In this document: positions 34,429-43,210 of the stretch, piece by piece
Layout of the letters: every line of letters starts with the position of its first letter
Position numbering within the stretch: the stretch's first letter is position 1
NCBI RefSeq assembly: GCF_037940415.1
Contig: NZ_CP149798.1
Coordinates: forward strand, 1,980,501-2,044,500
DNA: 64,000 nt
Direction of reading: 5' to 3'
From: Streptomyces sp. f51
GTDB lineage: Bacteria > Actinomycetota > Actinomycetes > Streptomycetales > Streptomycetaceae
Program-made: the position numbers and the translations under genes
The notes under the pieces: generated by a model
Database searches by the model: none
Seen by the model: only the letters and a program-made list of their open reading frames with translations
What the model was told of the DNA's origin: nothing

Positions 34429-35304
34429 GTGTTCAGCAACTATCTGATCGGACTCCGCGAGGGCCTGGAGGCCAGCCTCGTCGTCTGCATCCTCATCGCC
34501 TACCTGGTGAAGACGGGGCGCAGGGACGCCCTGAAGCCGATCTGGGCGGGCATCGCGGTCGCGATCACCGTGGCGCTCGGCTTCGGCTGCGCCCTCGAAT
34601 TCGGCTCGCAGGAGATGACGTTCCAGGCGCAGGAGGCGCTCGGCGGTTCGCTGTCGATCCTCGCCGTGGGCCTGGTGACGTGGATGGTCTTCTGGATGCG
34701 GCGCACCGCCCGGCATCTGAAGTCCGAACTGCACGGCAAGCTGGACGCGGCGCTCGCGATGGGCACGGGCGCGCTGGTCGCGACCGCGTTCCTGGCGGTC
34801 GGCCGTGAGGGCCTGGAGACGGCCCTGTTCGTGTGGGCGTCGGTGCACGCGGCCAGCGACGGCACTCCCCGTCCGCTGATCGGCGTGGCGCTGGGCCTGG
34901 CCACCGCGGTCCTGCTCGGCTGGCTGTTCTACCGCGGCGCGCTGAAGATCAACCTCGCCAAGTTCTTCACCTGGACCGGCGGCATGCTGGTCGTCGTCGC
35001 CGCGGGCGTGCTCGCGTACGGCGTCCACGACCTCCAGGAGGCCGACTTCATCCCGGGCCTGACGCGTCTGGCCTTCGACATCAGCGACACGATCGACCCG
35101 ACGAGCTGGTACGGGACCCTGCTCAAGGGTGTCTTCAACTTCCAGCCCGACCCGACCGTCCTTCAGGTCACGGTGTGGGCGCTGTACTTGGTCCCCACGC
35201 TCACGATCTTCTTCGCCCCGGTAGGGTTCGCCTCCGGGAAGAAGAAGGTGAAGGCAGCTGATGCGCAGGGATCGCACGGATCGCAGCCCTCGAAGGCCTC
35301 GTAG
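34429..35304 (+). CDS. efeU: EfeU, FTR1-type iron permease
   Basis: This 291-aa, seven-helix membrane permease carries two REGLE iron-passage motifs: GLREGLEASLVVC in helix 1 and VGREGLETALFVW in helix 4. The GTG at 34429 follows AAGGAGG and starts 2 nt after the efeB stop. It imports iron presented by EfeO after oxidation by EfeB. The C-terminal tail (GKKKVKAADAQGSHGS) overlaps the next gene by 44 nt. Confidence 0.95.
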   Translation: MFSNYLIGLREGLEASLVVCILIAYLVKTGRRDALKPIWAGIAVAITVALGFGCALEFGSQEMTFQAQEALGGSLSILAVGLVTWMVFWMRRTARHLKSELHGKLDAALAMGTGALVATAFLAVGREGLETALFVWASVHAASDGTPRPLIGVALGLATAVLLGWLFYRGALKINLAKFFTWTGGMLVVVAAGVLAYGVHDLQEADFIPGLTRLAFDISDTIDPTSWYGTLLKGVFNFQPDPTVLQVTVWALYLVPTLTIFFAPVGFASGKKKVKAADAQGSHGSQPSKAS

Positions 35305-36271
35305 GCTCGGCCGTCTCGCCCTGGCGGCGACGACGGTGACCACGTTGTGGGCGGCGAGCGGCTGCGTGGTGGTGCACGGCGAGCGCGAGGTCGTGCCGGC
35401 CACGACCCGCGCCGACGCCGCCCGCGCGCTGGCCGGCTTCACCGCCGCCTACAACAAGGCGGACGCGACGTACGACCGTTCGAAGGACGCGGACCGGGTC
35501 AGCGGTCCCCTCGCCGCCATCGACGGCGCCAGGCTGAAGGCCGGCCACCTCGGCAGCCCGGGCGGCAATCCGACGCATTCGGCGCTGACGTTCGACGACG
35601 CCCGCTTCTCCATCCCGGCGAAGGCGGGCTGGCCGCGCTGGTTCGTGGCGGACGCGACCGCCAACAAGGGCGTTCCGGGCAGCCGCTGGCTGCTCGTCTT
35701 CACCCGCGACAACGTCCGTGAGCCCTGGCAGGCCTCGTATCTGACGGTCCTCGGCGCGGGTGACGTACCGAAGTTCGCGACCGACTCCGCCGGCTGGGCA
35801 CAGCCCGTCGCGGCCGACGACCCGGCGCTCGCGATCGAACCCCGGCGGCTCGGCCGGTCGTACGCCGACTATCTCCGATCCGGCGGCGAGACCTTCGCGG
35901 CGGGTGTCCACACCTCGCAGTGGCGGGCCCAGCGGGAGAAGTACGCCAGCCGGCCCGGCCTCGCCCGGCAGTACATCGACGAGCCGCTGTCCTCGGGCGG
36001 CTACGCGCCGGTGGGGCTGCGCACCGCGGACGGCGGGGCGCTGGTGTTCTTCGCCACGCACCGCTTCGAGAAGGAGACCGCCGCCGCGGGCACCGAGATC
36101 CCCTCCCCCGGCGCGGACGTGCAGGCGCTGACGACCGGCGAGATCGGTCAGTCGCTGACCCTGGAGTTCGTCTCCAACCAGGTCGCCCTGGACCCGCCGA
36201 AGGGCTCGGGCCGGGGGCAGGTGTCGGTCCTCGGGCGGGTCGAGGGGCTGACGGGCGCCAAGGGCGAGTAG
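35261..36271 (+). CDS. Putative lipoprotein of the efe operon, function unknown
   Basis: This 336-aa protein has a basic N-terminus, a hydrophobic segment and lipobox WAASGC (Cys about residue 35). The secreted part is made of two similar-sized alpha/beta regions: ALAGFTAAYNKADATYDRS... and LRSGGETFAAGVHTSQWR...; the layout suggests a duplicated NTF2-like fold, but this is not certain. It overlaps efeU by 44 nt, so it is certainly co-transcribed and likely coupled. EfeUOB is usually a three-gene system, so an accessory surface role in iron uptake can only be inferred. Confidence 0.8.
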   Translation: MRRDRTDRSPRRPRRLGRLALAATTVTTLWAASGCVVVHGEREVVPATTRADAARALAGFTAAYNKADATYDRSKDADRVSGPLAAIDGARLKAGHLGSPGGNPTHSALTFDDARFSIPAKAGWPRWFVADATANKGVPGSRWLLVFTRDNVREPWQASYLTVLGAGDVPKFATDSAGWAQPVAADDPALAIEPRRLGRSYADYLRSGGETFAAGVHTSQWRAQREKYASRPGLARQYIDEPLSSGGYAPVGLRTADGGALVFFATHRFEKETAAAGTEIPSPGADVQALTTGEIGQSLTLEFVSNQVALDPPKGSGRGQVSVLGRVEGLTGAKGE

Positions 36272-36301
36272 CCCGGAGCGCGTCCGCGCACCGGGGCGGG
36301 C

Positions 36302-37036
36302 TCAGCCCCTGTGGGGCCAGGCGGCGAGCTGGTCCGCGCCGTTCTCCCCGGCGTAGCGGGCGCACGCGTCGGTCAGGGTCTCCAGGAGCGTGAGCGGGTC
36401 GGGCAGCGCGTGCTCGGGGCCGCGCACCCAGTCCACGCCCGGACCACCGGGCAGCTGGGCCGGCGGCACCAGGACGTACGAGCCGCGGCAGTGCCAGCGG
36501 AAGCCGGGGTGTTCGTCCATCGTCTCGGGGTGGCAGTCGAGCTCGCAGGGCCACCACTCGTCCTCGTCCTCGGGCGTACCGCGGGTGAGGGTGAAGAACA
36601 GCATGCGTCCGTCGCCGGTCTGCGCGACGGGTCCGACCTCGATGCCGGAGGCGAGCAGGCGCTCCAGGGCCTCGCGGCCCGCGTCCAGCGGCACGTCCAG
36701 GACGTCGTGCACCATGCCGGTCGCGGTGATGAAGTTCGCCTTCGGCTGGTGCCGGGCCCAGCGCTCGATCTGGGCGCGGTCGGTCGTCGACTGCGTCTGC
36801 CAGGCGAAGGAGACGGGGTGACGCGCGGGCGTGGGACAGCCGACGCGGTCACAGGAACAGCGGTAGCCGACGGGGTGGGCGGCCTGCGCGAGCGGCAGTC
36901 CCGCGGCGGCGGCGGCGAGCAGAAGCTCCTCACGGCCTGCGGCGGAGGTCTCCGCCGGGGCTTCGGACCGGCGTCCGCGCAGCCACTTCGAGATCCTGCC
37001 CCGCGTGCCGGAGCGACCTGCGAACTCTGCGCTCAT
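36302..37036 (-). CDS. Stand-alone Prim-Pol (bifunctional primase/polymerase N-terminal) domain protein
   Basis: This 244-aa protein matches the DNA primase/polymerase N-terminal domain found in plasmid and phage replication proteins. It has AAGLPLAQAAHPVGYRCSCD, the CSCDRVGCPTPARHP cysteine stretch, QIERWARHQPKANFITATG and RGSYVLVPPAQLPGG. There is no helicase part. In Streptomyces chromosomes such single-domain copies are common and their role is unknown. The acidic pair expected in the active site is hard to place (VLDVPLDAG may correspond). GAGGGG precedes the ATG. Convergent with the efe operon. Confidence 0.8.
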   Translation of the reverse strand: MSAEFAGRSGTRGRISKWLRGRRSEAPAETSAAGREELLLAAAAAGLPLAQAAHPVGYRCSCDRVGCPTPARHPVSFAWQTQSTTDRAQIERWARHQPKANFITATGMVHDVLDVPLDAGREALERLLASGIEVGPVAQTGDGRMLFFTLTRGTPEDEDEWWPCELDCHPETMDEHPGFRWHCRGSYVLVPPAQLPGGPGVDWVRGPEHALPDPLTLLETLTDACARYAGENGADQLAAWPHRG

Positions 37037-37424
37037 CTATCCCCTCGCCTCGCCGTAGTGCGATTCGTCCTTGCCCCATCGTCCCACCATCCTGCGCTCC
37101 GGGTGGCCGGAGCCGACAACCGGGGTAGGTGGGGCGATGCGCCCGCCAGGCCCTGATCAGGTGTTATTACAGGATTTGGGGAGATTTCACGGGCGCCGAA
37201 CGAGTGCGGGATCACGACGCGGGACCCGGCCGGGGCGCGCGCCCGCGCACGTGAGGCGCACGTCAGCGGACGGGCGGCGCCCGTCCGCGGACCAGGCGCA
37301 CGCGCCCGCGGGGTCGAACGAGGCGGTCGTACGCGGTCACGACCGCGCGCCGGTGCCGTGACGGAGCCGGGACGCACCGCACCATGAGCATCAACTGCCC
37401 CTGCGGTCGCGTAAGGAGCCTTCC
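37037..37424. other. Divergent intergenic region with a candidate promoter
   Basis: There is an AT-rich patch at 37150-37190 in an otherwise very GC-rich gap. On the minus strand TAATAA (37164-37169) is a good -10 for the Prim-Pol gene, about 120 bp upstream of it. The palindrome CCTGATCAGG (37152-37161) lies directly next to it. For ddaH only the AAGGAG ribosome site is clear. No gene was found. Confidence 0.45.
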
Positions 37425-38246
37425 TTGCACCCTGTCCGCCGCGCCACGCCCCGGCGCTACCTCATGTGCCCCCCGGTGCACTTCGACGTCACGTACGCGA
37501 TCAATCCGTGGATGAACCCGGCCAAGCCGGTCGACGTGCCGCTGGCCCTGGCCCAGTGGGAGGACCTGCGGGACCGCTACCGCTCCCTCGGGCACGCGGT
37601 CGAGGAGCTCGCTCCGCGCCCGGGTCTGCCGGACATGGTCTTCGCGGCGAACGGCGCGACGGTCGTGGACGGCCGGGTGCTGGGCGCCCGGTTCGCCTAC
37701 CCGCAGCGCGAGGCCGAGGCGGCGGCGCATCTGGAGTGGTTCCGCGCCCGCGGTGTCGGGCCGGTCCGCGAACCGGAGCACGTCAACGAGGGAGAGGGCG
37801 ACTTCGTCGTCACGGCGTCGTACCTGCTGGCGGGCCGCGGCTTCCGGGCGAGCCCGCTCTCGCACGGTGAGGCGCAGGAGTTCTTCGGCCGCCCGGTGAT
37901 CGGCCTCGACCTGGTCGACCCGCGCTACTACCACCTGGACACCGCGCTCGCCGTCCTCGACGACGGCACGGACGAGGTCATGTACTACCCGCCCGCGTTC
38001 TCCCCCGGCAGCCGCGAGGTCCTGCGGCGGCTGTTCCCCGACGCGCTGACCGCCACGGAGGAGGACGCCGCCGCGCTGGGCCTCAACGCCGTCTCGGACG
38101 GTCTGCACGTGCTGCTGCCGCAGGAGGCCACGGGCCTGTTCGACCCGCTCAGGGAACGCGGCTTCGTTCCCGTCGGCGTCGACCTCGGCGAACTCCTCAA
38201 GGGCGGGGGCAGCGTGAAGTGCTGCACCCAGGAGCTGCGGGCCTGA
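37425..38246 (+). CDS. ddaH: Dimethylarginine dimethylaminohydrolase (DDAH-type amidinotransferase fold)
   Basis: This 273-aa enzyme of the pentein superfamily hydrolyses methylated arginines to citrulline plus methylamine. Substrate- and catalysis-related motifs are FDVTYAINPWMNP, DMVFAANGATV, NEGEGDFVV, YYHLDTALAVL (catalytic His) and GGSVKCCTQELR (nucleophile Cys). It starts with TTG at 37425, supported by AAGGAG 7 nt upstream and the absence of ATG/GTG nearby. It could instead act on other guanidines. Ends 1 bp before the convergent rsm22. Confidence 0.88.
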   Translation: MHPVRRATPRRYLMCPPVHFDVTYAINPWMNPAKPVDVPLALAQWEDLRDRYRSLGHAVEELAPRPGLPDMVFAANGATVVDGRVLGARFAYPQREAEAAAHLEWFRARGVGPVREPEHVNEGEGDFVVTASYLLAGRGFRASPLSHGEAQEFFGRPVIGLDLVDPRYYHLDTALAVLDDGTDEVMYYPPAFSPGSREVLRRLFPDALTATEEDAAALGLNAVSDGLHVLLPQEATGLFDPLRERGFVPVGVDLGELLKGGGSVKCCTQELRA

Positions 38247-38247
38247 G

Positions 38248-39243
38248 TCAGGAGGCGTCCCCGGGCGGCGGCCAGGCGTCGCCCCACTCGGCGTCGCGGG
38301 CCGCCTTGTACAGCGGTCCGTGGCGCTTGGTCACCGTCTCCCGGCGCAGCCGCTCGTCCGGCTCGCACAGGTCGAGCAGCACCTGCCCCTTGCGGATCTG
38401 CGGCTTGCGCACCACACGCGAGGGCGCCGGTTCGGGCGCGAGGCGGGTCGCCGCGACATAGCTGAACTTCTCGTCCTCGTAGGGCAGGGAGCCGCCCTTG
38501 ACCTGGCGGTGCAGGGAGGAGCGGGCGACGCGGGCCGAGAAGTGGCACCAGTCCTGGCCGGGGACGATGGGGCAGGCCGCGCTGTGCGGGCAGGGGGCGG
38601 CGACGTGGAAGCCGGCGCCGATCAGGCGCTCGCGGGCGGCCAGCACCCGGGCGTAGCCGTCGGGGGTGCCGGGTTCGATGACCACGACGGCCGGGGCGGC
38701 GCTCGCGGCGGCGTCCACGACCGAGCCGCGGTCCTCCTCGGTGAGCTCGCCGAGGACGTAGGAGATCGTGACGAGATCAGTGCTCTCGATGGTGAGCGCC
38801 GCTCCGATACGAGAGCGCCGCCACTCGGCGCACTCCAGCTCCGGGTTGGCGGCGGCGATCTCCCGGCCGAGCGCGAGGGCCGGCTCGGCCCAGTCGAGCA
38901 CGGTGACCGGGCGGACGCCCTCCCAGGTCGCGTTCACCGCCCAGGTGGCCGCGCCGGTGCCGCCCCCGACGTCCACGTGGCTGCCCGGCGCCCAGCCGGG
39001 CACCGCGTCCGCGAACGCCTCCAGCGCCGCGCACACCGCCTCGAAGGTCGCGGGCATCCGGTACGCGGCGTAGGCGGCCACGTCCGAGCGGTCCCGCAGG
39101 ACCGGCGTGTGGGTCGGGGTGGTCCCCCGGTAGTTCACGATCAGCCGCTCGACCGCCTGCGCGGCGGCCTTGGGCGGCAGTCCGTCGAGCAGTCCGGCGA
39201 GGGCGCCGCGCAGGATGTCGGCGGGGGATGCGGGGGCGTTCAC
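38248..39243 (-). CDS. Rsm22-like small ribosomal subunit methyltransferase
   Basis: This 331-aa protein has an SAM-binding Rossmann domain (HVDVGGGTGAATWAVN; TVLDWAEPAL; LVTISYVLGEL) and the Rsm22 cysteine cluster CPHSAACPIVPGQDWCHF. That cluster is proposed to bind Fe-S in mitochondrial Rsm22. Family members associate with the small ribosomal subunit; the exact methylation target is unknown. It starts with GTG at 39243, shortly after the serine hydrolase gene on the same strand (12-bp gap), so it may be the last gene of that operon. Confidence 0.88.
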   Translation of the reverse strand: MNAPASPADILRGALAGLLDGLPPKAAAQAVERLIVNYRGTTPTHTPVLRDRSDVAAYAAYRMPATFEAVCAALEAFADAVPGWAPGSHVDVGGGTGAATWAVNATWEGVRPVTVLDWAEPALALGREIAAANPELECAEWRRSRIGAALTIESTDLVTISYVLGELTEEDRGSVVDAAASAAPAVVVIEPGTPDGYARVLAARERLIGAGFHVAAPCPHSAACPIVPGQDWCHFSARVARSSLHRQVKGGSLPYEDEKFSYVAATRLAPEPAPSRVVRKPQIRKGQVLLDLCEPDERLRRETVTKRHGPLYKAARDAEWGDAWPPPGDAS

Positions 39244-39255
39244 GGCCCGATTCTC

Positions 39256-40386
39256 TCAGGTGCCGCGGACCGCCCGGCGCAGCCGTGTGGCCGCCGCCGC
39301 CCGGGGCGCGTTGTCCGCGGGGCGGCGCCGGGGGTGGACCGTGTTGGCCAGCAGCACCAGGAACGTGTCCGTCGCCGGGTCCAGGACCAGCGAGGTGCCG
39401 GTGAACCCGGTGTGCCCGGCCGCGCCGTGGCCCGCGAGGGTGCCCATGAACCAGGGCTGGTCGAGGGCGAATCCGAGGCCGGGCGGGGTGAGGAGGAGTT
39501 CGACGAAGTCGGGCCCGAGGATGCGGGCGGGACCGTACGAACCGCCCGCGAGCAGGGTGCGGCAGAACACGGCCAGATCGCGTGCGGTGGAGAACAGTCC
39601 GGCGTGACCGGCCACCCCGCCCAGCGCCCAGGCGTTCTCGTCGTGCACGACGCCCCTCAGCATGCCCCGGTCCGCCTTGGCCCACGGCCGCCGCTGGTCC
39701 TCCGTGGCCGCCGCGCCGGGGCAGGGCCCGAAGCCGGTGGCGTGCATCCCGAGGGGGCGCGTGATGCCGTCGCGGACGAGGACGTCGAGTCCCCGGCCGG
39801 TGACGCGTTCCAGTACGTACTGGAGGAGGAGCAGGTTGATGTCGGAGTAGAGGTACTCGCCCGGCGGCGACGAGGGCGCCTCCGCCCGCAGCAGCGCCAG
39901 CCGGGACGCGTCGTCCGGGCAGTCGTACAGCGGGAGTTCGGGGCGCAGCCCGGAGGTGTGGGTGAGCAGCTGCCGTACGGTGATGCCGTGCCGGCGGGCC
40001 GCGCGGAACTCCGGCAGATACGCGCCGACGCGCGCCTCGATGCCCAGGGTGCCCCGCTCCAGCTGCTGCACCGCGGCGACCGCCGTGAACAGTTTGGTGA
40101 GGGAGGCCAGGTCGAAGGGCGTGTGCACGGTCATCGGCACACGTGCCGCCGGCGGCAGCTCGATTCCCCTGCCCTTCTCGGCGTCGTGGGCGGAGTAGCG
40201 CACGGCCCATCCCGCCGCCTCCTCGACGGCCATGACCGGGCCCCGCCCCGCGGCCACCACGACACCCGCCGCCCACGGGTCGTCCCCGCGGGTGAGGGCG
40301 CGGACCTCGTGGACCAGCTGCCGCAGTTCACCGGAGTCGAGTCCGGCCCGTTCCGGCGTGCCGGTCCGCAGTCTTGGCGCGCTCAG
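39256..40386 (-). CDS. Beta-lactamase family serine hydrolase, CTG start
   Basis: This 376-aa class C-like hydrolase/penicillin-binding protein relative has the SXXK motif DLASLTKLF, the YXN-type motif YSDINLLLL and the HTG motif GAAGHTGFTG. No signal peptide is seen, so it is probably cytosolic; an esterase role is as likely as peptidase. No ATG, GTG or TTG occurs near the family N-terminus (SAPRLRTGTPERAGL). A CTG at 40384-40386 overlaps the stop of the MFS gene as CTGA, behind GGGGCGGAG. This is the likely start. Confidence 0.83.
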   Translation of the reverse strand: MSAPRLRTGTPERAGLDSGELRQLVHEVRALTRGDDPWAAGVVVAAGRGPVMAVEEAAGWAVRYSAHDAEKGRGIELPPAARVPMTVHTPFDLASLTKLFTAVAAVQQLERGTLGIEARVGAYLPEFRAARRHGITVRQLLTHTSGLRPELPLYDCPDDASRLALLRAEAPSSPPGEYLYSDINLLLLQYVLERVTGRGLDVLVRDGITRPLGMHATGFGPCPGAAATEDQRRPWAKADRGMLRGVVHDENAWALGGVAGHAGLFSTARDLAVFCRTLLAGGSYGPARILGPDFVELLLTPPGLGFALDQPWFMGTLAGHGAAGHTGFTGTSLVLDPATDTFLVLLANTVHPRRRPADNAPRAAAATRLRRAVRGT

Positions 40387-41759
40387 TGCTCCGCCCCTTT
40401 TCCGTTCGCAGTGGGTCCCGTCCGCCGGGGACGGCACAGTCCCACGAAGCAGCCCACGGCGACGAGGGCGGCCACCAGTTGGACAACGGCCATCGGGACG
40501 GCGGTGTGCTCCCCCGCCACGCCGACGAGCGGTGAGGCCACCGCGCCGATGAGGAAGGAGGTGGTGCCGAGCAGCGCGGAGGCGGACCCGGCCGTGTTCC
40601 GCACCCGCATGAGGGCGAGCGCCTGGGTGTTGGGCAGCGCGAGGCCCATGGCGGACATCAGCACGAACAGCGCGGCGGCGACCGGGGCCAGCCCGACCGG
40701 GCCGAGGGCGCCGGTGGACATCAGCAGCAGCGCGGTCGCGGCCAGGACGATCAGGGCCAGGCCGGTGGCGAGGACCTTCTCCAGGGCGACCCGGCCGACG
40801 AGCAGTTTGCCGTTGACCTGTCCGGCGATCACGAGGCCCACGGAGTTGGCGCCGAAGAGCAGGCTGAAGGTCTGCGGCGAGGCGCCGTACAGGTCCTGGA
40901 TCACGAACGGGGAGGCCGAGATGTAGGCGAAGAGGGCCGCGAAGGTGAAGCCGCCGGCGAGCATGTACCCGGCGAAGACGCGGTCGGCGAGCAGCCGTCG
41001 CATGGCGCCCAGGGCCTCGCCGGCGCCGCCGGCGTGCCGGTCCGCGGGCGCGAGGGTCTCGGGCAGCTTCGTCCAGACGAGGGCCGACAGCGCGATGCCG
41101 ACGGCGGTGAGGACCACGAACACGCCCCGCCAGTCGGTGAAGCGCAGGATCTGTCCGCCGATGAGCGGCGCGACGACCGGGGCGACGCCGGAGATCAGCA
41201 TGAGGGTGGAGAAGAAGCGGGCCATGGCCACGCCGTCGTAGAGGTCGCGCACGACGGCCCGGGCGATCACTATCCCGGCCGCGCCCGCGAGCCCCTGGAG
41301 GAGGCGCAGGGCGACCAGGAGCCCGACGCCGGGCGCGAGGGCGCACAGGGCGGTGGCGACGACGTAGACGGCGAGTCCGGCGAGCAGTGGCCTGCGGCGG
41401 CCGAACCGGTCGCTCATGGGCCCGACGACGAGCTGCCCGAGGGCCATCCCGGCCAGGCACGCGGTGAGCGTGAGCTGGACGGTGGAGGCGGGGGCGTGCA
41501 GGGAGCGGGTGACCTCCGGCAGCGAGGGGAGGTACATGTCCATCGCGAGCGGGGGTGTGGCGGTGAGTCCGCCGAGGACGAGGGTGACGAGGAGTCCGGT
41601 GCGGCCCCGGGCGCCGGGTCCTGCGTGCGGTCGCGCCGCGGCGGGCCCGGCCGGCCGCGCCCCCTCGGCGGTCGCGGGTGCGGTGCCCGCGGTGGTTGCC
41701 CGCGGTATGTGCCCCCGCGGGTCTTCCTGGTCCCGCGTGGTGCGGCCACGCTCGGGCAT
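40383..41759 (-). CDS. MFS drug-resistance transporter, Bcr/CflA type
   Basis: This 458-aa, 12-helix DHA1 pump has the Bcr/CflA hallmarks LATPPLAMDMYLPSLPEV-like TATPPLAMDMYLPSLPEV, motif A GPMSDRFGRRRPLLAG and FSTLMLISGVAPVVAPLIGG. A long Ala/Pro-rich cytosolic leader (about 55 residues) precedes helix 1; this is unusual, but CCGGAGAGGGG stands before the ATG at 41759. Its stop overlaps the hydrolase start. Substrate unknown; relatives export bicyclomycin, sulfonamides or chloramphenicol. Confidence 0.88.
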   Translation of the reverse strand: MPERGRTTRDQEDPRGHIPRATTAGTAPATAEGARPAGPAAARPHAGPGARGRTGLLVTLVLGGLTATPPLAMDMYLPSLPEVTRSLHAPASTVQLTLTACLAGMALGQLVVGPMSDRFGRRRPLLAGLAVYVVATALCALAPGVGLLVALRLLQGLAGAAGIVIARAVVRDLYDGVAMARFFSTLMLISGVAPVVAPLIGGQILRFTDWRGVFVVLTAVGIALSALVWTKLPETLAPADRHAGGAGEALGAMRRLLADRVFAGYMLAGGFTFAALFAYISASPFVIQDLYGASPQTFSLLFGANSVGLVIAGQVNGKLLVGRVALEKVLATGLALIVLAATALLLMSTGALGPVGLAPVAAALFVLMSAMGLALPNTQALALMRVRNTAGSASALLGTTSFLIGAVASPLVGVAGEHTAVPMAVVQLVAALVAVGCFVGLCRPRRTGPTANGKGAEH

Positions 41760-41840
41760 GTGCCCCCCTCTCCGGATGATGCGGCCCCCTATGCTCTCAG
41801 TTCGGACAGCGGGTTCGGAGTCACGGATCAAGGGGCGGGC

Positions 41841-42860
41841 ATGACGGGCGAGCGTGAACGCGTGCGGTGGGGGATTCTGGCGACCGGCGGGATCGCCGCG
41901 GCGTTCACGGCGGACCTGGTGGACATGCCGGACGCCGAGGTGGTGGCCGTCGCCTCGCGCTCGGACTCCTCGGCCAAGGCGTTCGCGGAGCGGTTCGGGA
42001 TCCCGCGGGCGTACGGGGACTGGGCCTCGCTCGCCGCGGACGAGGACGTCGACGTCGTGTACGTCGCCACTCCGCACTCGGCGCACCGGGTCGCCGCCGG
42101 GATGTGCCTGGAGGCGGGGCGCCATGTGCTGTGCGAGAAGGCGTTCACGCTGAACGCGCGGGAGGCCGGGGAGCTGGTCGCGCTCGCCCGCGAGCACGAC
42201 CGGTTCCTGATGGAGGCCATGTGGATGTACTGCAATCCGCTGGTCGGACGGCTGAAGGCACTGGTCGACGACGGGGTCATCGGTGAAGTGCGCACGGTGC
42301 AGGCCGACTTCGGCCTGGCCGGGCCGTTCCCGCCCTCGCACCGGCTGCGGGACCCCGCGCAGGGCGGCGGCGCGCTGCTCGACCTCGGCGTCTATCCGGT
42401 GTCGTTCGCGCAGCTGCTGCTCGGGGAGCCCTCGGACATCGTCGCGAGAGCGGTGCTCTCCGACGAGGGCGTCGATCTCCAGACGGGTGCGGTGCTCTCT
42501 TTCGAGAGCGGCGCTCTGGCTTCGGTGCACTGCTCCATCAACGGTGGCACTCCGGTGGCCGCCTCCGTCACCGGTTCCGCGGGCCGCGTCGACATCCCCG
42601 GCGGCTTCTTCTTCCCCGACCACTTCGTCCTGCACCGGGACGGCCGCGAGCCGGAGACGTTCCGCGCCGACCCCGCCGCCGGCCCGCGCAACAGCCTCAA
42701 GCACGAGGCCGCCGAGGTGATGCGCGCCCTGCTCGCGGGCGAGACCGAGTCCCCGCTCGTCCCGCTCGACGGCACCCTCGCCGTGATGCGGACGCTGGAC
42801 ACGATCCGGGACCGCATCGGCGTCCGCTACCCCGGCGAGACGACGGAAGCGACGAAGTAG
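41841..42860 (+). CDS. Gfo/Idh/MocA family oxidoreductase
   Basis: This 339-aa NAD(P)-dependent dehydrogenase has a Rossmann start VRWGILATGGIAAAFTADL and the pocket motif VYVATPHSAHRVAAGMCLEAG. The catalytic-lysine motif is VLCEKAFTLN (family EKP), followed by MEAMWMYCNPLV and the substrate-domain GGGALLDLGVYPVSFAQLLLG. Relatives oxidise sugars, trans-dihydrodiols or inositols; no neighbouring pathway indicates the substrate. AAGGGGCGG precedes the ATG at 41841. Divergent from the MFS gene. Confidence 0.9.
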   Translation: MTGERERVRWGILATGGIAAAFTADLVDMPDAEVVAVASRSDSSAKAFAERFGIPRAYGDWASLAADEDVDVVYVATPHSAHRVAAGMCLEAGRHVLCEKAFTLNAREAGELVALAREHDRFLMEAMWMYCNPLVGRLKALVDDGVIGEVRTVQADFGLAGPFPPSHRLRDPAQGGGALLDLGVYPVSFAQLLLGEPSDIVARAVLSDEGVDLQTGAVLSFESGALASVHCSINGGTPVAASVTGSAGRVDIPGGFFFPDHFVLHRDGREPETFRADPAAGPRNSLKHEAAEVMRALLAGETESPLVPLDGTLAVMRTLDTIRDRIGVRYPGETTEATK

Positions 42861-43118
42861 CGCACCCGCTACGGCACTTGACGGAGCGTCGGCCGGACGC
42901 GGACCCGCCGCGCGTGCGGCGTGGCCGTCTCCCACGTATCGCGGAGACCAGCGGTTCACCAAGGAACGGCAAACGCCGCAACCCTCACATACGGAAGCCG
43001 AATCTCCGGAGCATATAAGCCGTTGGTGCGCTTATGCTCGTCATCTCCCCCCTCAGAGCTTCACAGTTGGAGCACACGACTTCGGTACGACCACGGTCCA
43101 CACCGATGGGGGAGGTGG
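42861..43118. other. Intergenic stretch, relatively AT-rich, no gene called
   Basis: The 42940-43060 part is lower in GC than its surroundings and contains TATGCT-like sequence (about 43033), suggestive of a promoter. No plausible gene follows on either strand: the frames here are short and lack good codon bias. A 19-codon minus-strand frame (MTSISAPTAYMLRRFGFRM) has a GGGGGAG too close to its ATG to be convincing. Confidence 0.35.
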
Positions 43119-43191
43119 CAGCCGCTCCGCGGCCCGGGTGGGGGCCATCTCGCGCGGGACGCGAGATGTGCACCGGACCGCGGAGCGGCTG
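43119..43191. terminator. Nested double hairpin between convergent genes
   Basis: Outer 14-bp perfect stem CAGCCGCTCCGCGG (43119-43132) with CCGCGGAGCGGCTG (43178-43191). Inside it is an independent 9-bp hairpin CATCTCGCG (43146-43154) with CGCGAGATG (43160-43168). It lies 20 bp after the dacC stop, so a terminator role is most likely. Confidence 0.7.
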
Positions 43192-43210
43192 TCCCGTCGT
43201 CGTCCGCCCG

